Shown here: positions 11,136 through 21,570 of the stretch, in pieces
Position numbering within the stretch: position 1 is the stretch's first letter
Layout: each line of letters begins with the position of its first letter
Assembly (NCBI GenBank): GCA_002946415.1
Contig: NJPS01000067.1
Location: 806,001-870,000, forward strand
Direction of reading: 5' to 3'
Length of the DNA: 64,000 nt
Source of the DNA: Rutstroemia sp. NJR-2017a BVV2
Taxonomy: Eukaryota; Ascomycota; Leotiomycetes; Helotiales; Rutstroemiaceae
Position numbers and translations under genes: made by a program
Notes under the pieces: generated by a model
The model's input: only the letters and a program-made list of their open reading frames with translations
What the model was told of the DNA's origin: nothing
Databases searched by the model: none

Positions 11136-12352
11136 ATGCCTCCTACCACTCTGCCCGGTTCAGCTGACTCGAAGAACAAGTTTGAAGATCTATCGGGCGT
11201 TGACATCGCTGCATACGAGAACCCCTACGATGCCCTCATCGAAGCATGTAACAACGATCCGGTACCAGCTCCCTCTACTTGCATGCCCGCTTTCCATATT
11301 CTCCCTCATTTCTTAGATGGCACTTTCTCTGAATATTTATTTCAAATGTGACACCATACAAACCCGGGACCAATGCTGATTCGACTTCCAGGCTGGGATC
11401 CAACATCGATATGCCACTCATCGGGAGGCTCGCAATGAGCAACAGAAAGCTAAAATCCTGGCCTCTGATTTCCCAGGACTTATCATAGATCCGGTTCTTC
11501 AAAAGCTTGAAGATCCAACCATTGAACCTGAATACATAGATCCCCGAAATTGTTTAGTATTCTGGGCTCGTCCTCCAGCACATATCAAATCGTTGGTTGG
11601 GAAAATCCAACAAAAATTACAGGATTTTGCTCCGAGTATGTCACCTATCATTGTCCTGTGATCACGGCGTAGGATCATTTCTTCACTGAGAATTATACAT
11701 CACATATTCTGCCATTGCCACTACTAACACCATCCAAGACCTCTGGTTAATGCCCATCCACAACCTCCATCTCACCGCCCTCGAAATAACCCACTCCCTC
11801 ACCTCCCCCGAAATCACCTCCATCATCTCCCGCCTCGGCCCCGAAACCATCGCCACCATGACCGACCACACCTACACCCACCGCGCGCGCCTCATCAAGC
11901 CCACTCTATCCTACGACTCCGCAGCACTAGCTCTCTCCTTCCTGCCCGCCGCCGGGGAATCTTTAACCAGCAGCGCCAACCCCTCAGCACAAAATCCCCG
12001 CACTGTCCAAGACGACGCATTTACGTATCACCATTTGCGGAAAGAGCTCTTCACGATTGCTCGCTCAACGGGTGTGTCTGTAGATTCGCGTTATGTGGTA
12101 CCTAGTTCGCATATCACCGTGGGACGATTCTTGACGCAGGCTGATCATGACACGTCGGAGAAGAGACGAAAGTGGATTGAGTTGATTGAGGAGATTAATG
12201 GGTGGTTGAGAGAGGAGCATTGGCCGAAGGAGGGAGGCGAGAGGAATGAAGAGGGTGAGTGGGTTGTAGGTCAGGAGAAAGGGTTGGATTGCAGGGAGGG
12301 GACTTTGTGGTATGGAGGCGGAAAGACAATCAGGCTGGGAAAGGGGTTCTGA
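11136..12352 (+). CDS. 2H phosphoesterase superfamily protein (RNA ligase/cyclic phosphodiesterase-like)
   Basis: Three exons (11136-11261, 11392-11635, 11739-12352) give 327 residues. The diagnostic pair of H-x-T motifs of the LigT/AKAP7/CPDase 2H fold is present: HLTALE near residue 130 in exon 3 and HITVGRF about 120 residues later. The PxNCLVFWARPP stretch fits the first strand of this fold. Members cleave or form 2',3'-cyclic phosphates on RNA or nucleotides, but the substrate here is unknown. Exon 1 starts at MPPTTLP; an in-frame upstream ATG at 11106 would add ten residues. The middle part is Ser/Ala-rich and probably a loop specific to fungi. Confidence 0.82.
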
Positions 12353-12844
12353 CGCAGCGCATCCTGCTCGACTTGGCTGGTATGGAGTTGTAGAACTGGA
12401 TTATAGACATTTCCCAAGTACTTCATAATTGCCACCATAGAATTGTTTGAAACTGTCTCGCATCAGCAATTTCTCTTAAGGTCAAATCCAATTTCTGATC
12501 AAAAGCCAGGATTTCATTCGAGCTGTTTCATGTATCACAAGGTGCAGGTGAGATAAATCGCTCGATTTTCGCAACATCCATACATCCAATTCGGAGTCAC
12601 ATTCAATAACGATCGCTTCAGAACCGCCCCAAGTATCACACGCACTCGGACTCCAGTATGGTATGCCTTCAGCAGACTTTGCTATTGCTTCATTGGTGAC
12701 TTAGGATGAGGTACAAGGACAGACCCCATCGCTCCCTCCCAGGCCCGACCACTCAACCATTGAGTATATGTATGTTCCACGCAAAATCCATTGACCCATC
12801 CATTTGCCCCCGATGAAATCAGAACTGTCATAGCTAGCACAAAT
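12353..12844. other. Convergent intergenic region
   Basis: Nearly 500 bases lie between two gene 3' ends, the 2H phosphoesterase and eL42. I see only presumptive 3' UTRs. Confidence 0.5.
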
Positions 12845-13658
12845 CTAGAACACCAATGCAGCACCCTTGGTCTTCTTGTCACCACTGTATATCTGTTAGC
12901 TCGCGATTCAAATGTGTCTTGCCTGCAGAAGTGGACATCAAGATATAAGTAAGTTTCGAGAGAGTCGTACCCAAGTTCGAAGTGCTTGCAACGCTTCAAT
13001 GCCAACTGTGCCTTCGTCTTGCAAGATGTGCACTCCAATCTCAACACAACCTTCTTTGTGGTCTTGGCCTTCTTGTGGAAGACGGGTTTTGTCTGACCAC
13101 CGTAACCGGATTGTTTACGATCATAACGACGCTTTCCTTGTGCGAACAGCGAAGCCTGAATTCTCTATATTAGCCTGTACGTCTTCCGAGTCGCCTTGAG
13201 AATTTAAGTACCTTTCCAGCCTTGTATTGTGTGACCTTGTGTTGAGTGTGCTTTCGGCAATCCTTGCCTTTGCAGTATGTGCGTCTGGTCTTTGGGACGT
13301 TGACCTATACAAATCACATTGTCAGTCTCAATCTCTGCCGATAATTTCATCACAGTATGAAGCCCTCTTCTGACTCCCGCCTCCCTCCTCGATTCGGTCA
13401 TGTCCCGGAATTGGCAGTGCCCAAGAAACCATCTGATGATATTCATTTTGTAGTTAGGTGATAGTACATGGTGATGGCGGCTTGAAAATGTTGAATGATC
13501 GGGCGACGTTCGACGGGCGGAAAGCCCAATGCTGCATCGTATTCCAAATTTCGTGGTGCATCGCGCATCGCCTTTGACATCCTCCGACCAACATCCTTTA
13601 TCCCTTGATTGCATGCAGAAGAGCCCCCCATAGCAGTTCAATGAAATTTACGTACCAT
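12845..13658 (-). CDS. RPL42: 60S ribosomal protein eL42 (L44/L36a)
   Basis: Four exons on the minus strand (13658-13656, 13304-13212, 13155-12971, 12884-12845) encode exactly 106 residues, the normal eukaryotic eL42 length. The sequence carries the family's zinc-binding Cys pairs ([11 protein letters not shown] near the N-terminus and [12 protein letters not shown] further on) and ends in [10 protein letters not shown]. The protein sits at the E-site of the large subunit. The first coding exon is only the ATG, followed by a 351-nt intron. Residue 56 in [10 protein letters not shown] is Pro, the form known from other fungi to go with cycloheximide sensitivity. Confidence 0.97.
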
Positions 13659-15287
13659 CTTGGCGATTTATCTGGTGGTCGCTGGATTGATGTTGTTAGT
13701 ATCGTCGTTGATGATGGATTTTGAAATTTTGTCAGTTGGCTTTCCAGTGTGCGCTCGCTTCGAACTAGGGCCATGCCGCTTTGAGGAAGTCTGTCACGTG
13801 ATCACAAATATGAGGGGGATATCGCAAACATCTCTTGCGACGTCGATTGTTGCGTCGAAATATTCCACGACTATTTTGTGAGGTCCTATTCCATGTCTAG
13901 GTGACTGTAACCCAGAATGAGAATCCCACGATCTTCGTTTCCATCTTCATCAAACACTTACTGCATACGAGTATGAGGATTGTTTCAAAAGTTCATCTGT
14001 TACATTTCCCATGCCCAGTCTTGGCGGTCCAGCCTTGCTCGATGGATCTTAACTGCGCGGATGATTCAAACGAGCATGCTCCTTGCCATATACCATCAAG
14101 ATATCACGGCATAGTTGTCATAATCACCTTCCCACACACAGGGCCGATCACATTCCTAGAAATAGGTGCGGTTATACTTTCCTTCATCTTTCGAAGGATA
14201 AACGGTCTTTCGAGGAACACTCAACGTTTCTCCGCAAGCTCAAACGTTGCGTGCTGCAAAGGTATCTCATTAGTTTGGATGTTCTGGTTGCTCCCAAACG
14301 CGACGTGTACTAGTAGATGCACCAGTTCATCGACCAACTTCAGATATCTCCCTACAGATATGTTCATTTCTCATTACACCAAGACTTGCTGGAATAGAGA
14401 TGTGAAAGGTATGTTTGGGTTAAACATACGAGGTTTTGGATTTTGTCGATGAACTAGTACACCCACTGGTTCCGCATTAAATTTCTAGCCCAGAATACTT
14501 GATACTTTCATTGGCATCAAATAGCTGCGAGACGCTTCCTGACTGAGTCGGCGAAGACGCCAGTCTGGCCAAATACTCCCAAGGACCTCGAACTATAACA
14601 ATGGACTGAATCTAATGCAGCTCACGTGGCAATCTATGAAGCGTTGGGGTCTACCTAGGTATGAAATACGAAAACGAGAACGAAAAGTTGGGGGATTCTG
14701 GTTGGAATGTACATAACGTCATGACTTGGTGGCAACGCTCCTTTGTTAAAGGCTCTCCTCAAAAACAGATTTCCGATTTTGCATACCGAAAGATCGTTTG
14801 CGACGAAGGTCTGCCAATTTAATCCAATAGCCTTGAAGTCTTCGCGAAAGTGTTTTGTGTCTCCCCAGATGTTAAAATAGTTTGAGACGCCTCCGAAAGA
14901 TTTGAGACTGGACCAGGGCGAGCCACACTTCTTTCAGGAACATAACGTTACTTCGAGCTTAATGAACAGACGATAATTTCGCGATGCTAATTGGTCGGAA
15001 CCGTAAAATAAATGCGGTGCTCTTCTTCACGGCTGCTCTGCTTCCGTCGTTAGTCCTGGTGTAATGTAAACCCCGGTATTCCTGCTGGTGCTGTGACTAT
15101 AACTATGGCTGTCTCGCCACTACCTCTCAAGTACTTGTATTTCGTGCTTGCCAATGTTCCTGTACATTATTTCAGTCGTTGTTGGACGTTAAAACATCGT
15201 TCTCACGTAAGTCCTGGACCTTTGCAGCTTTGCGATTGCAGGTCTGCGGGTGATTTACAGTAATTATTCGTCCGTGCACGAGTTATC
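13659..15287. other. Intergenic between divergently transcribed eL42 and P450 genes
   Basis: This 1.6 kb region separates two gene starts and must hold both promoters. ORFs here start at non-ATG codons or lack any motif. No repeat or tRNA was recognised. Confidence 0.45.
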
Positions 15288-17376
15288 ATGCTTTCCATCT
15301 TTACTCTCTTCCTGGTTGCGATCCCGATTTACTTGGCCTATTCGAATATTTCGAGTTTACGGAGGAACATTGCTGCTGCAAAACGGTCAGGTCTACCATA
15401 TATAGTAACTCGTTAGTCCTCCACTCGGGTTGAAAGTCTTGTTGCTCTGCTAATCCTCTCCCAGCTATCAACTTGTACAATCCACTTTGGCTACTCGGAC
15501 ATGGCAAAATATTACCCTTACTGAAGAAACTCCCGGAATCATGGACATCAAATTGGCTGGAGTGAGTGGTGCCTTGCAGACTTAGTTACTTGGGCTTTAC
15601 TGGGATTTTGCTGACCACCTCTTAGTTATATGACCCCGGATTGGTGCTGGAAATTGCTGTATGAGCCATTTGCGAAGATTGGAGATGCCTTTTTGACAGT
15701 TTCTCCTGGCGCAATTCTCGCTTTCATCTCAAATGCCGAAGCGACCCATCAGATTACCACTCGAAGAGAGGCTTTTCCGAAACCACTCTCATCCTATAAA
15801 ATACTTGAAATATTTGGTCGGAACGTTCTTACTACAGAAGGTATTGAGTGGAAACAACACAGGAAAATCTCATCTCCTAGCTTCACGGAGAAGAACAATG
15901 CCTCAGTTTTCGCAGAATCATGCAGCCAGACCAAAGGGATGTTGAGGAAGTGGTTGGGTCCTGAGGATTGGGGGAATGTTACACTTGAAGAGGTACCTAC
16001 GGACACTATGCGCCTTACACTTCATATAATCAGCAAAGTTGGTTTCGGGGTGCGATTGCTGTGGCCAGGCGAAGAGGCAAAGGAAAAAGAGCAAGAATCC
16101 GTTTACAGCAGTAATTGTCCGCCGAAAGGTCATTCAATGAGTTTCGAGCGAGCCTTGAGTACCCTCTTGGAAACCTTGATCTGGGTGTTACTATGCCCAA
16201 AGTGGTTATTGAGTAAGTCTGACCCGAGTAGAATTTGGTATCATATCTAACTAAGTCTCAGAGCGTATGCCTTTCCATTCAGCTCAGGAAGCCCTGGAAT
16301 CGTACGAGAACTGGGGTCAGTACATGAACGAGCTATTTGCCCAAAAGGTTCAAGAGGCTAGGGAAGGAAAAGAGAGCGACGGAATGGACATTATGGGATC
16401 TCTGGTAAAAAGCTCATACGGTCCTTCCAAGGAAGCATCTGCAAACCGAGCCGAGAAAGGTCAGGCTGGCAAGGTTGCTCTTTCTGACTCGGAAATTCTT
16501 GGTAATGCGTTCGTTATGATTGTCGCAGGACATGAAACTACGGCAAACTCAATTCATTTTTCACTAATGGAGTTGGCCATAAATCCGACGGCTCAACGAC
16601 AGATACAAGCGGAAGTGCAGAAGATTTTTGGTGAGACAGATCCCGAGACATGGGATTACGAGGCGAATATCAATACACTTCTCGGTGGTTTCGTCGGTGC
16701 AACGCTCAACGAACAACTCCGGCTGATGCCACCCGTTGCCAACATACCTAAATCCGTGCGGAGATCGCAAGATCAGACTATCATGATGGACGGGAAGAAA
16801 TTCACACTTCCAGCTGGCACTCACGTCAATCTCAACCCTATTGCCCTACACAGAAACCCGAGATATTGGCCCACCGAGCCATCAAAAATCAGCGGGCGGA
16901 CGGACGATCTATACGACTTCAAACCTGAGAGATGGCTTCGTAAGCGGGTTTCCCAAGACCACAAGGAAACGGAAAACGGATCTGATTCATCTTCCGAGGA
17001 AGATTTTGGTGGGTTCACAGGAAAGGACACGGCCGGAGAACTGTTCCGTCCCGTCAGAGGTTCATACATTCCGTTTTCTGATGGCGCGCGCTCGTGCTTG
17101 GGTCGCAGACTGGCACAGGTCGAAATCATGGGTGTTCTTGCAGTGGTCTTCCAAAAGTACTCAATTGAGCTTGCTGTTGATGAATGGGCCAGTGATGAGG
17201 AAGTTGCAAGAATGTCAGTCGAGGAAAAGAGGGAACTTTATGGGAAGGCGCAGGCCAAAGCTCGCGCGACGATCAGAGGAGCTACCACACTTCTTACTTT
17301 GAAGCTCCATCCCGGTTTCATCCCAGTGCGCGTGGTCAGAAAGGGGGAAGAAAGATTTCTTAGCATTTTAAATTAG
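15288..17376 (+). CDS. Cytochrome P450 monooxygenase
   Basis: Four exons (15288-15411, 15465-15561, 15626-16212, 16262-17376) join into a 640-residue protein. An N-terminal hydrophobic anchor (about residues 2-18) is followed by the P450 fold. The I-helix oxygen-binding motif reads AGHETT, the K-helix ExxR is ExLR within NEQLRL, and the haem-binding loop is FSDGARSCLGRR with the Cys thiolate ligand. It would be ER-bound and NADPH-P450-reductase dependent. It is about 100 residues longer than many P450s, owing to a Ser/Asp/Glu-rich insertion (near SDSSSEED) between the PERW and haem motifs and to a long loop after the C-helix. The substrate cannot be inferred, and no biosynthetic cluster flanks it. 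Confidence 0.93.
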
Positions 17377-18072
17377 TACTCGTTACATGATACCAGACTG
17401 TTCATAGTCATACATAGATGGCGATGGGGAAATGCACATTTTACACAGTTCAACATCTCCTGCCTCCTATCTATCTACATGGTCTGCCCTCTCCAGTGCA
17501 GAAATAACAGGCCAACAATAACAGCCAAAGGCTATTTGGATAATGGAAACATTACAATATCTTAGGTTCTTGAGGATCTTCGTTTGACAACAATAGTCAA
17601 CCATGTTGTCCCAAATCGGAGCGTTTTTCCTACTCTGGAAAGCTGCCGTGACACAGTCTACTTACATGACCTGAAGGGCCGCCAAACACAGTTCGGGTCC
17701 GGCGTGCATTTGCGATTAGTTTATTCCTGTCTGACGATATAGACAACTCGAAGAAAAGAGCATGACGTCCGAAGCCCCACAGGCCCGATAATCTATTTAA
17801 GTACCGGCAGACTCCCGAGATCTTATCAACTCCATCCGCTGTCACGTGTGTACCCTTCCAATGTTTGATCAGGGTCGTTAGCGCTTGTTTTGTTGACATT
17901 TTTACTACGCGACCCTCAATCAGCCCCCCACATTACAGGTACTTTTTGCTCTTGAACAAAACGCACACTATATTTATTCCAAGCATAATCCATTCCATAT
18001 TCTTCCCCAGTATCAAGCATCTTATATCACAGTCGCATTAATTCGCGAATCACACAAAAGTCCAGCTTCATC
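17377..18072. other. Intergenic with one MITE-like insertion
   Basis: Nearly 700 bases between the P450 and the next gene. The first part carries repeat copy A (17489-17642), listed separately. The rest is promoter-like with no ORF that I support. Confidence 0.5.
17489..17642 (+). mobile_element. MITE-like element, copy A
   Basis: A 154-bp element with imperfect terminal inverted repeats of about 25 bp: the left end starts CTCTCCAGTGCAGAAATAAC and the right end, read in reverse complement, starts CTTTCCAGAGTAGGAAAAAC. It is flanked on both sides by CTGCC, a likely 5-bp target-site duplication. The interior is AT-rich (for example TTGGATAATG, TTTGACAACAATAG) and matches copies B, C and D. There is no coding capacity, so it would be non-autonomous. 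Confidence 0.75.
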
Positions 18073-19212
18073 ATGTCAGGGGTTTCGAATTGGATAAAAG
18101 CGCAAAGAAAGGCGGAGTTGATGGAGCTTGCGGATTCCATTGGCCTACGATAGTATGAGGAACCTCTCCACCCGAAGCTTGCTTCATGATGCGCTGACAC
18201 TCTTTGAAGCTACGATGGAGTGAAGAAGACGGAGCTTGAGGTTGCGCTCGAAGATTACCTCGTCGAAAATGCGTCACGGCTAGGAACCGATACGCGTCTC
18301 CAACCATATTACCATAGGCGATCTGCTGGGTCGCCCGTAAAGAAAGAACCTTCGTCTATTCTTTCTGATATTGATTCGAAGAGATCCTTGAGGCGCAGAA
18401 CAAAGTTGATGGAAGAGGTTTCTGATGTTAACGAAACCCAAACGTGTGTAGTCAGGCGTGAAAGCGCGTTCTGCGTTGTCGCAATGTGCTAAATTTTTCG
18501 CAGTGATGATTCGGAATCTGAGAATGTGCTTACGCGCGCCGGCACAGCTCTCACACGAACTCCTCGCGCCGGTGCTCTTGCGCTTGCGCAAAGCGTCCCT
18601 CTTCCTCCATCTCCGGCTGTAGTCGCGGATGTCATTGATCGCCGGACCGCGCTATTGCGCTCGAAAGCCGACAAATTCTATAAGGAATTGGGTGTATCTG
18701 AAAAGATCGAAAACACTCGTGAGAGTGTCTCAAACATCGCTGCGCTAGAATTCCTCTTAGTTTTGTCAGAAATTGCGCAGCTTCAACCCAAGCTTCTGAA
18801 AAACGTATCCGCGTTCACTATTCCTGCGCTGAGCTTCTTCCACACCCCAGAATACCCTGTCAAGATCCCGGACTTGTTTGCGTTGCTCACAAGCCAGTTC
18901 TGGGGACCTTTCACCCTTTGGTTCTGCACCAGTCTTCTCGTTCCGTCCCTCGCGGCTTATTTCTTCAACTTGACACGCATGCCAACTACACGCTCCCACA
19001 CACGTTATTCTGTTGATCCATTAACCTTCAACATTGTCAAGGGACTCTTAACATTTGTGGTCTATGGGCAGAATGCTACCTTGGGTGGCCTTGTGGATCT
19101 CGAGAACGTGCGTACAATAAACTCTGCGTTCTACGGCGGCTATCAGAGTGTCCTCGTGGGCGCTGGAGTCAGCATTCTGTTCACGATGTACGATGCTGTG
19201 CTCAAAAAGTAA
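18073..19212 (+). CDS. SAP/HeH-like domain membrane protein, conserved fungal unknown
   Basis: Three exons (18073-18152, 18210-18443, 18504-19212) give 340 residues. The first about 50 residues look like a short helix-extended-loop-helix (SAP/HeH-like) module (WIKAQRKAELMELADSIG ... KKTELEVALEDYL). A basic, Ser-rich linker follows. The C-terminal 150 residues hold three to four hydrophobic segments (FWGPFTLWFCTSLLVPSLAA, IVKGLLTFVVYG, VLVGAGVSILFTMY). This layout, a nucleic-acid- or chromatin-facing N-terminus and a membrane C-terminus, recalls inner nuclear membrane proteins. I know of no proven function, so nuclear envelope location is an inference. Confidence 0.75.
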
Positions 19213-20792
19213 TCTGTACGACTCTCGATATCTGCGACTATCTGTCACTTGCTGCTTACCTAGTCGAACGCGTCACCCATCAGTGTAGTGCTATAACTGT
19301 TTTGGATACCTTACTATTTTTCATGGGCTACGAACTATTTTTATCCGAGTCTCTTTCTCCGCAGCTTTGAATATGAAGGAAAGATTGGCATTTGCGCTCA
19401 GTTATCGCTTGCTTCCCTTACTTTCGTCCCTCCTCGATTTTGGCCAACATGATCGTCTCTAGTACTGAGATGCATGGGAAAGGCGTTTGAGGCGTGGCTG
19501 GTTGATTGGGATACCTTATGTTTGAGGATCTCTTTTAGTTTGTGATGTTTTTTTGTTCCACTTGGCTTTTGGAGTTGAGGGATCATGGTGACAGGGGTTG
19601 ATTGTTTGATTTCGGGATGGACGACTTGCGCGTGTATTGTTGCCCTTTTTCGGGCTTCTCTTGGTGAATTTTTAGGCAATATCATAGCTTGAATGTCTTG
19701 TACCCGCTTTTTAATGCGTGAAGCTTGTGCTTGAATCGTTGACAGCGATAGAATGTCTAGCGATCTTGAAATACCAATCATCCAAACCCACTTCGCCTCA
19801 GATCTGCGTATGGAAAGTTCAACTCTTTTGCGGAGCCGGAGGAGTCGAACATCGTAAGTGAAGGAAAGAGACCTTTGAGTGTCCAAATCAGGTTTCAATA
19901 TTGAGAACCTCGTCACCGGTTTATTCTGTTAGTCAGGCCCAATTACCTTGAATTTCGATCTGCAACGTGCAATCGTGTTATGAATACTGAGAATGCTTTC
20001 TTCCTTTCTTTTTAAATGGTAAATAAACTCAATCTTCTTTCTCGAGTATTTTCATACATGGAGCTTTTCAGTGTCCCAATAAATCTCGAACAAGATCATA
20101 TCGGCATTCTCTGTCTGAGCCTTGATGTCACGGGGTTGCTTTCCCTTGGCCTATGGATGTCAACTTCCGTCATCTTTCATTGTAAGATCCTAGATCGAAC
20201 ATTAGTTTCCCCGTCGCAAAGGAAGTCTGTACCGACATTTCAAGACTGTTTCTCAATATGAAAGGTGGAGATGGCATGATCTATCATTCGTCGATGACAG
20301 GCCAAGTTAGGCTCTGATGTCGATGCGCTATGGTCCTGTTTCGAGGCAGATCCCCAACTCCCATGAAACTTTCTCTGTAGCCCTAGCCTATTGGACATCG
20401 CTTGGCAGACAGCAACTTTACCACGCTCTCGGGCCATGGTTTAGTAGGGTGCGACGTTCTTTCTATTGTGACTTCTAATTTGGGGGTTCTATATAATTGG
20501 CAATGAACTTGGCATGATTCTGGTCGCATCGGTTCAAGAGAGTTTAACGCGTACTAGGTTAGCAGGTTCTCTTTAAGTAATTTATGAAATTCAATACCTA
20601 GGTGCAAGCACGCCACTATTTGGTTCAACGTGCTCTGGAAGACATCGTTCCTGTTCTCCTTATTTTATTTTCTTACTTTCAGTCTATCCTTAATTTGCCA
20701 GCCTGGTTGCTGGCCTTCATATACACTTACATGATAATCGCTCAATAGATCTTATAGTCATTTTGATCAATTAGTTACCTCATCTTGCAAGA
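19213..20792. other. Intergenic, no supported gene
   Basis: A 172-codon minus-strand frame (19916 to 19398) begins only at GTG, is basic and has no motif, so I do not call it. The sequence directly upstream of 20793 is the promoter of the small secreted protein. Confidence 0.4.
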
Positions 20793-21570
20793 ATGAAATC
20801 ATTCACGTTCATGGTCTTGCTTCTAGCAGGAACCTCGTTCGCAGCAACAACAAGCACAAGAAGAGCTGCGGCAGCAGCTCCTGCTGTAGCTGCCGCTACT
20901 CCGAGGAAACTATCTCCTGCAAACCCACCGACTTCAGCTGATGTGACGAATTCAATTACGAACTGGGCCACTTCGGTGAACACTGTCAACGCATACCGTA
21001 AGTATCCTCCTGTCCCCAATTGTCTTTCGAATCCCAATGACTAACTTCGTAACAGTCAATGATCCCAACAACCAAACTGTAAGCTTACCTCAAGATCACA
21101 CTTGTGATCCCCACCTCTCCAGCTTCAAACCTACATCCCTCAACCGCACTAAGCTAACCCTCTCCCCACAGAAACTCGTCTCCGCCATCGTCTTCGCCAA
21201 AGACGAACCCGTCCAACTCGCCACCCTGATGAAAACCCCCCAACTCTCCAAAGCCGGCCTCAACAGCGGCAAAGTCCTAATGGGCAACTTCCCCTCCATA
21301 GTCAGCAATCTGCAAATGGTGCAAGCGGGCGTCATGACCACCCAGGACGCCACCATGGCCATCAACTATAACCGTTGCTGTACGGTTTTGCCAAATATCG
21401 GCAGTCTTTGGGCTGCTTCGACAAATGCGAGCAAGGTGACGACGGCGGCTGCGAGCATGATGCCGAATTTGGAGGATCAATGCAAGGCGATGAGTTGTCA
21501 GAGTGCGGTTAGTGGGAATGTGGGAGGGAATGGGACGGTATTGGGAGTGGCGACGGGGGCGAGAAGGTAG
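20793..21570 (+). CDS. Small secreted Ala-rich protein (effector or cell-wall type, unknown)
   Basis: Three exons (20793-20997, 21056-21078, 21172-21570) give 208 residues. The N-terminus is a clear signal peptide (MKSFTFMVLLLAGTSFAA). An Ala/Pro-rich segment follows, then a helical domain with few Cys (CC in NRCCTVLP and two in DQCKAMSC), which could form two disulfides. There is no hydrophobic C-terminal tail for a GPI anchor. General shape resembles fungal cell-wall or hydrophobic-surface proteins, but I cannot place it in a family. The middle exon is only 23 nt, and the joined frame is open throughout. Confidence 0.7.

Noticed and set aside
13901..14452. 183-codon plus-strand frame near the eL42 promoter
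   Set aside because: It begins at GTG, has no motif, and lies in the expected promoter region.
19398..19916. 172-codon basic minus-strand frame
   Set aside because: It starts at GTG, with the first ATG well inside, and shows no domain; likely the 3' region of the neighbouring gene read by chance.
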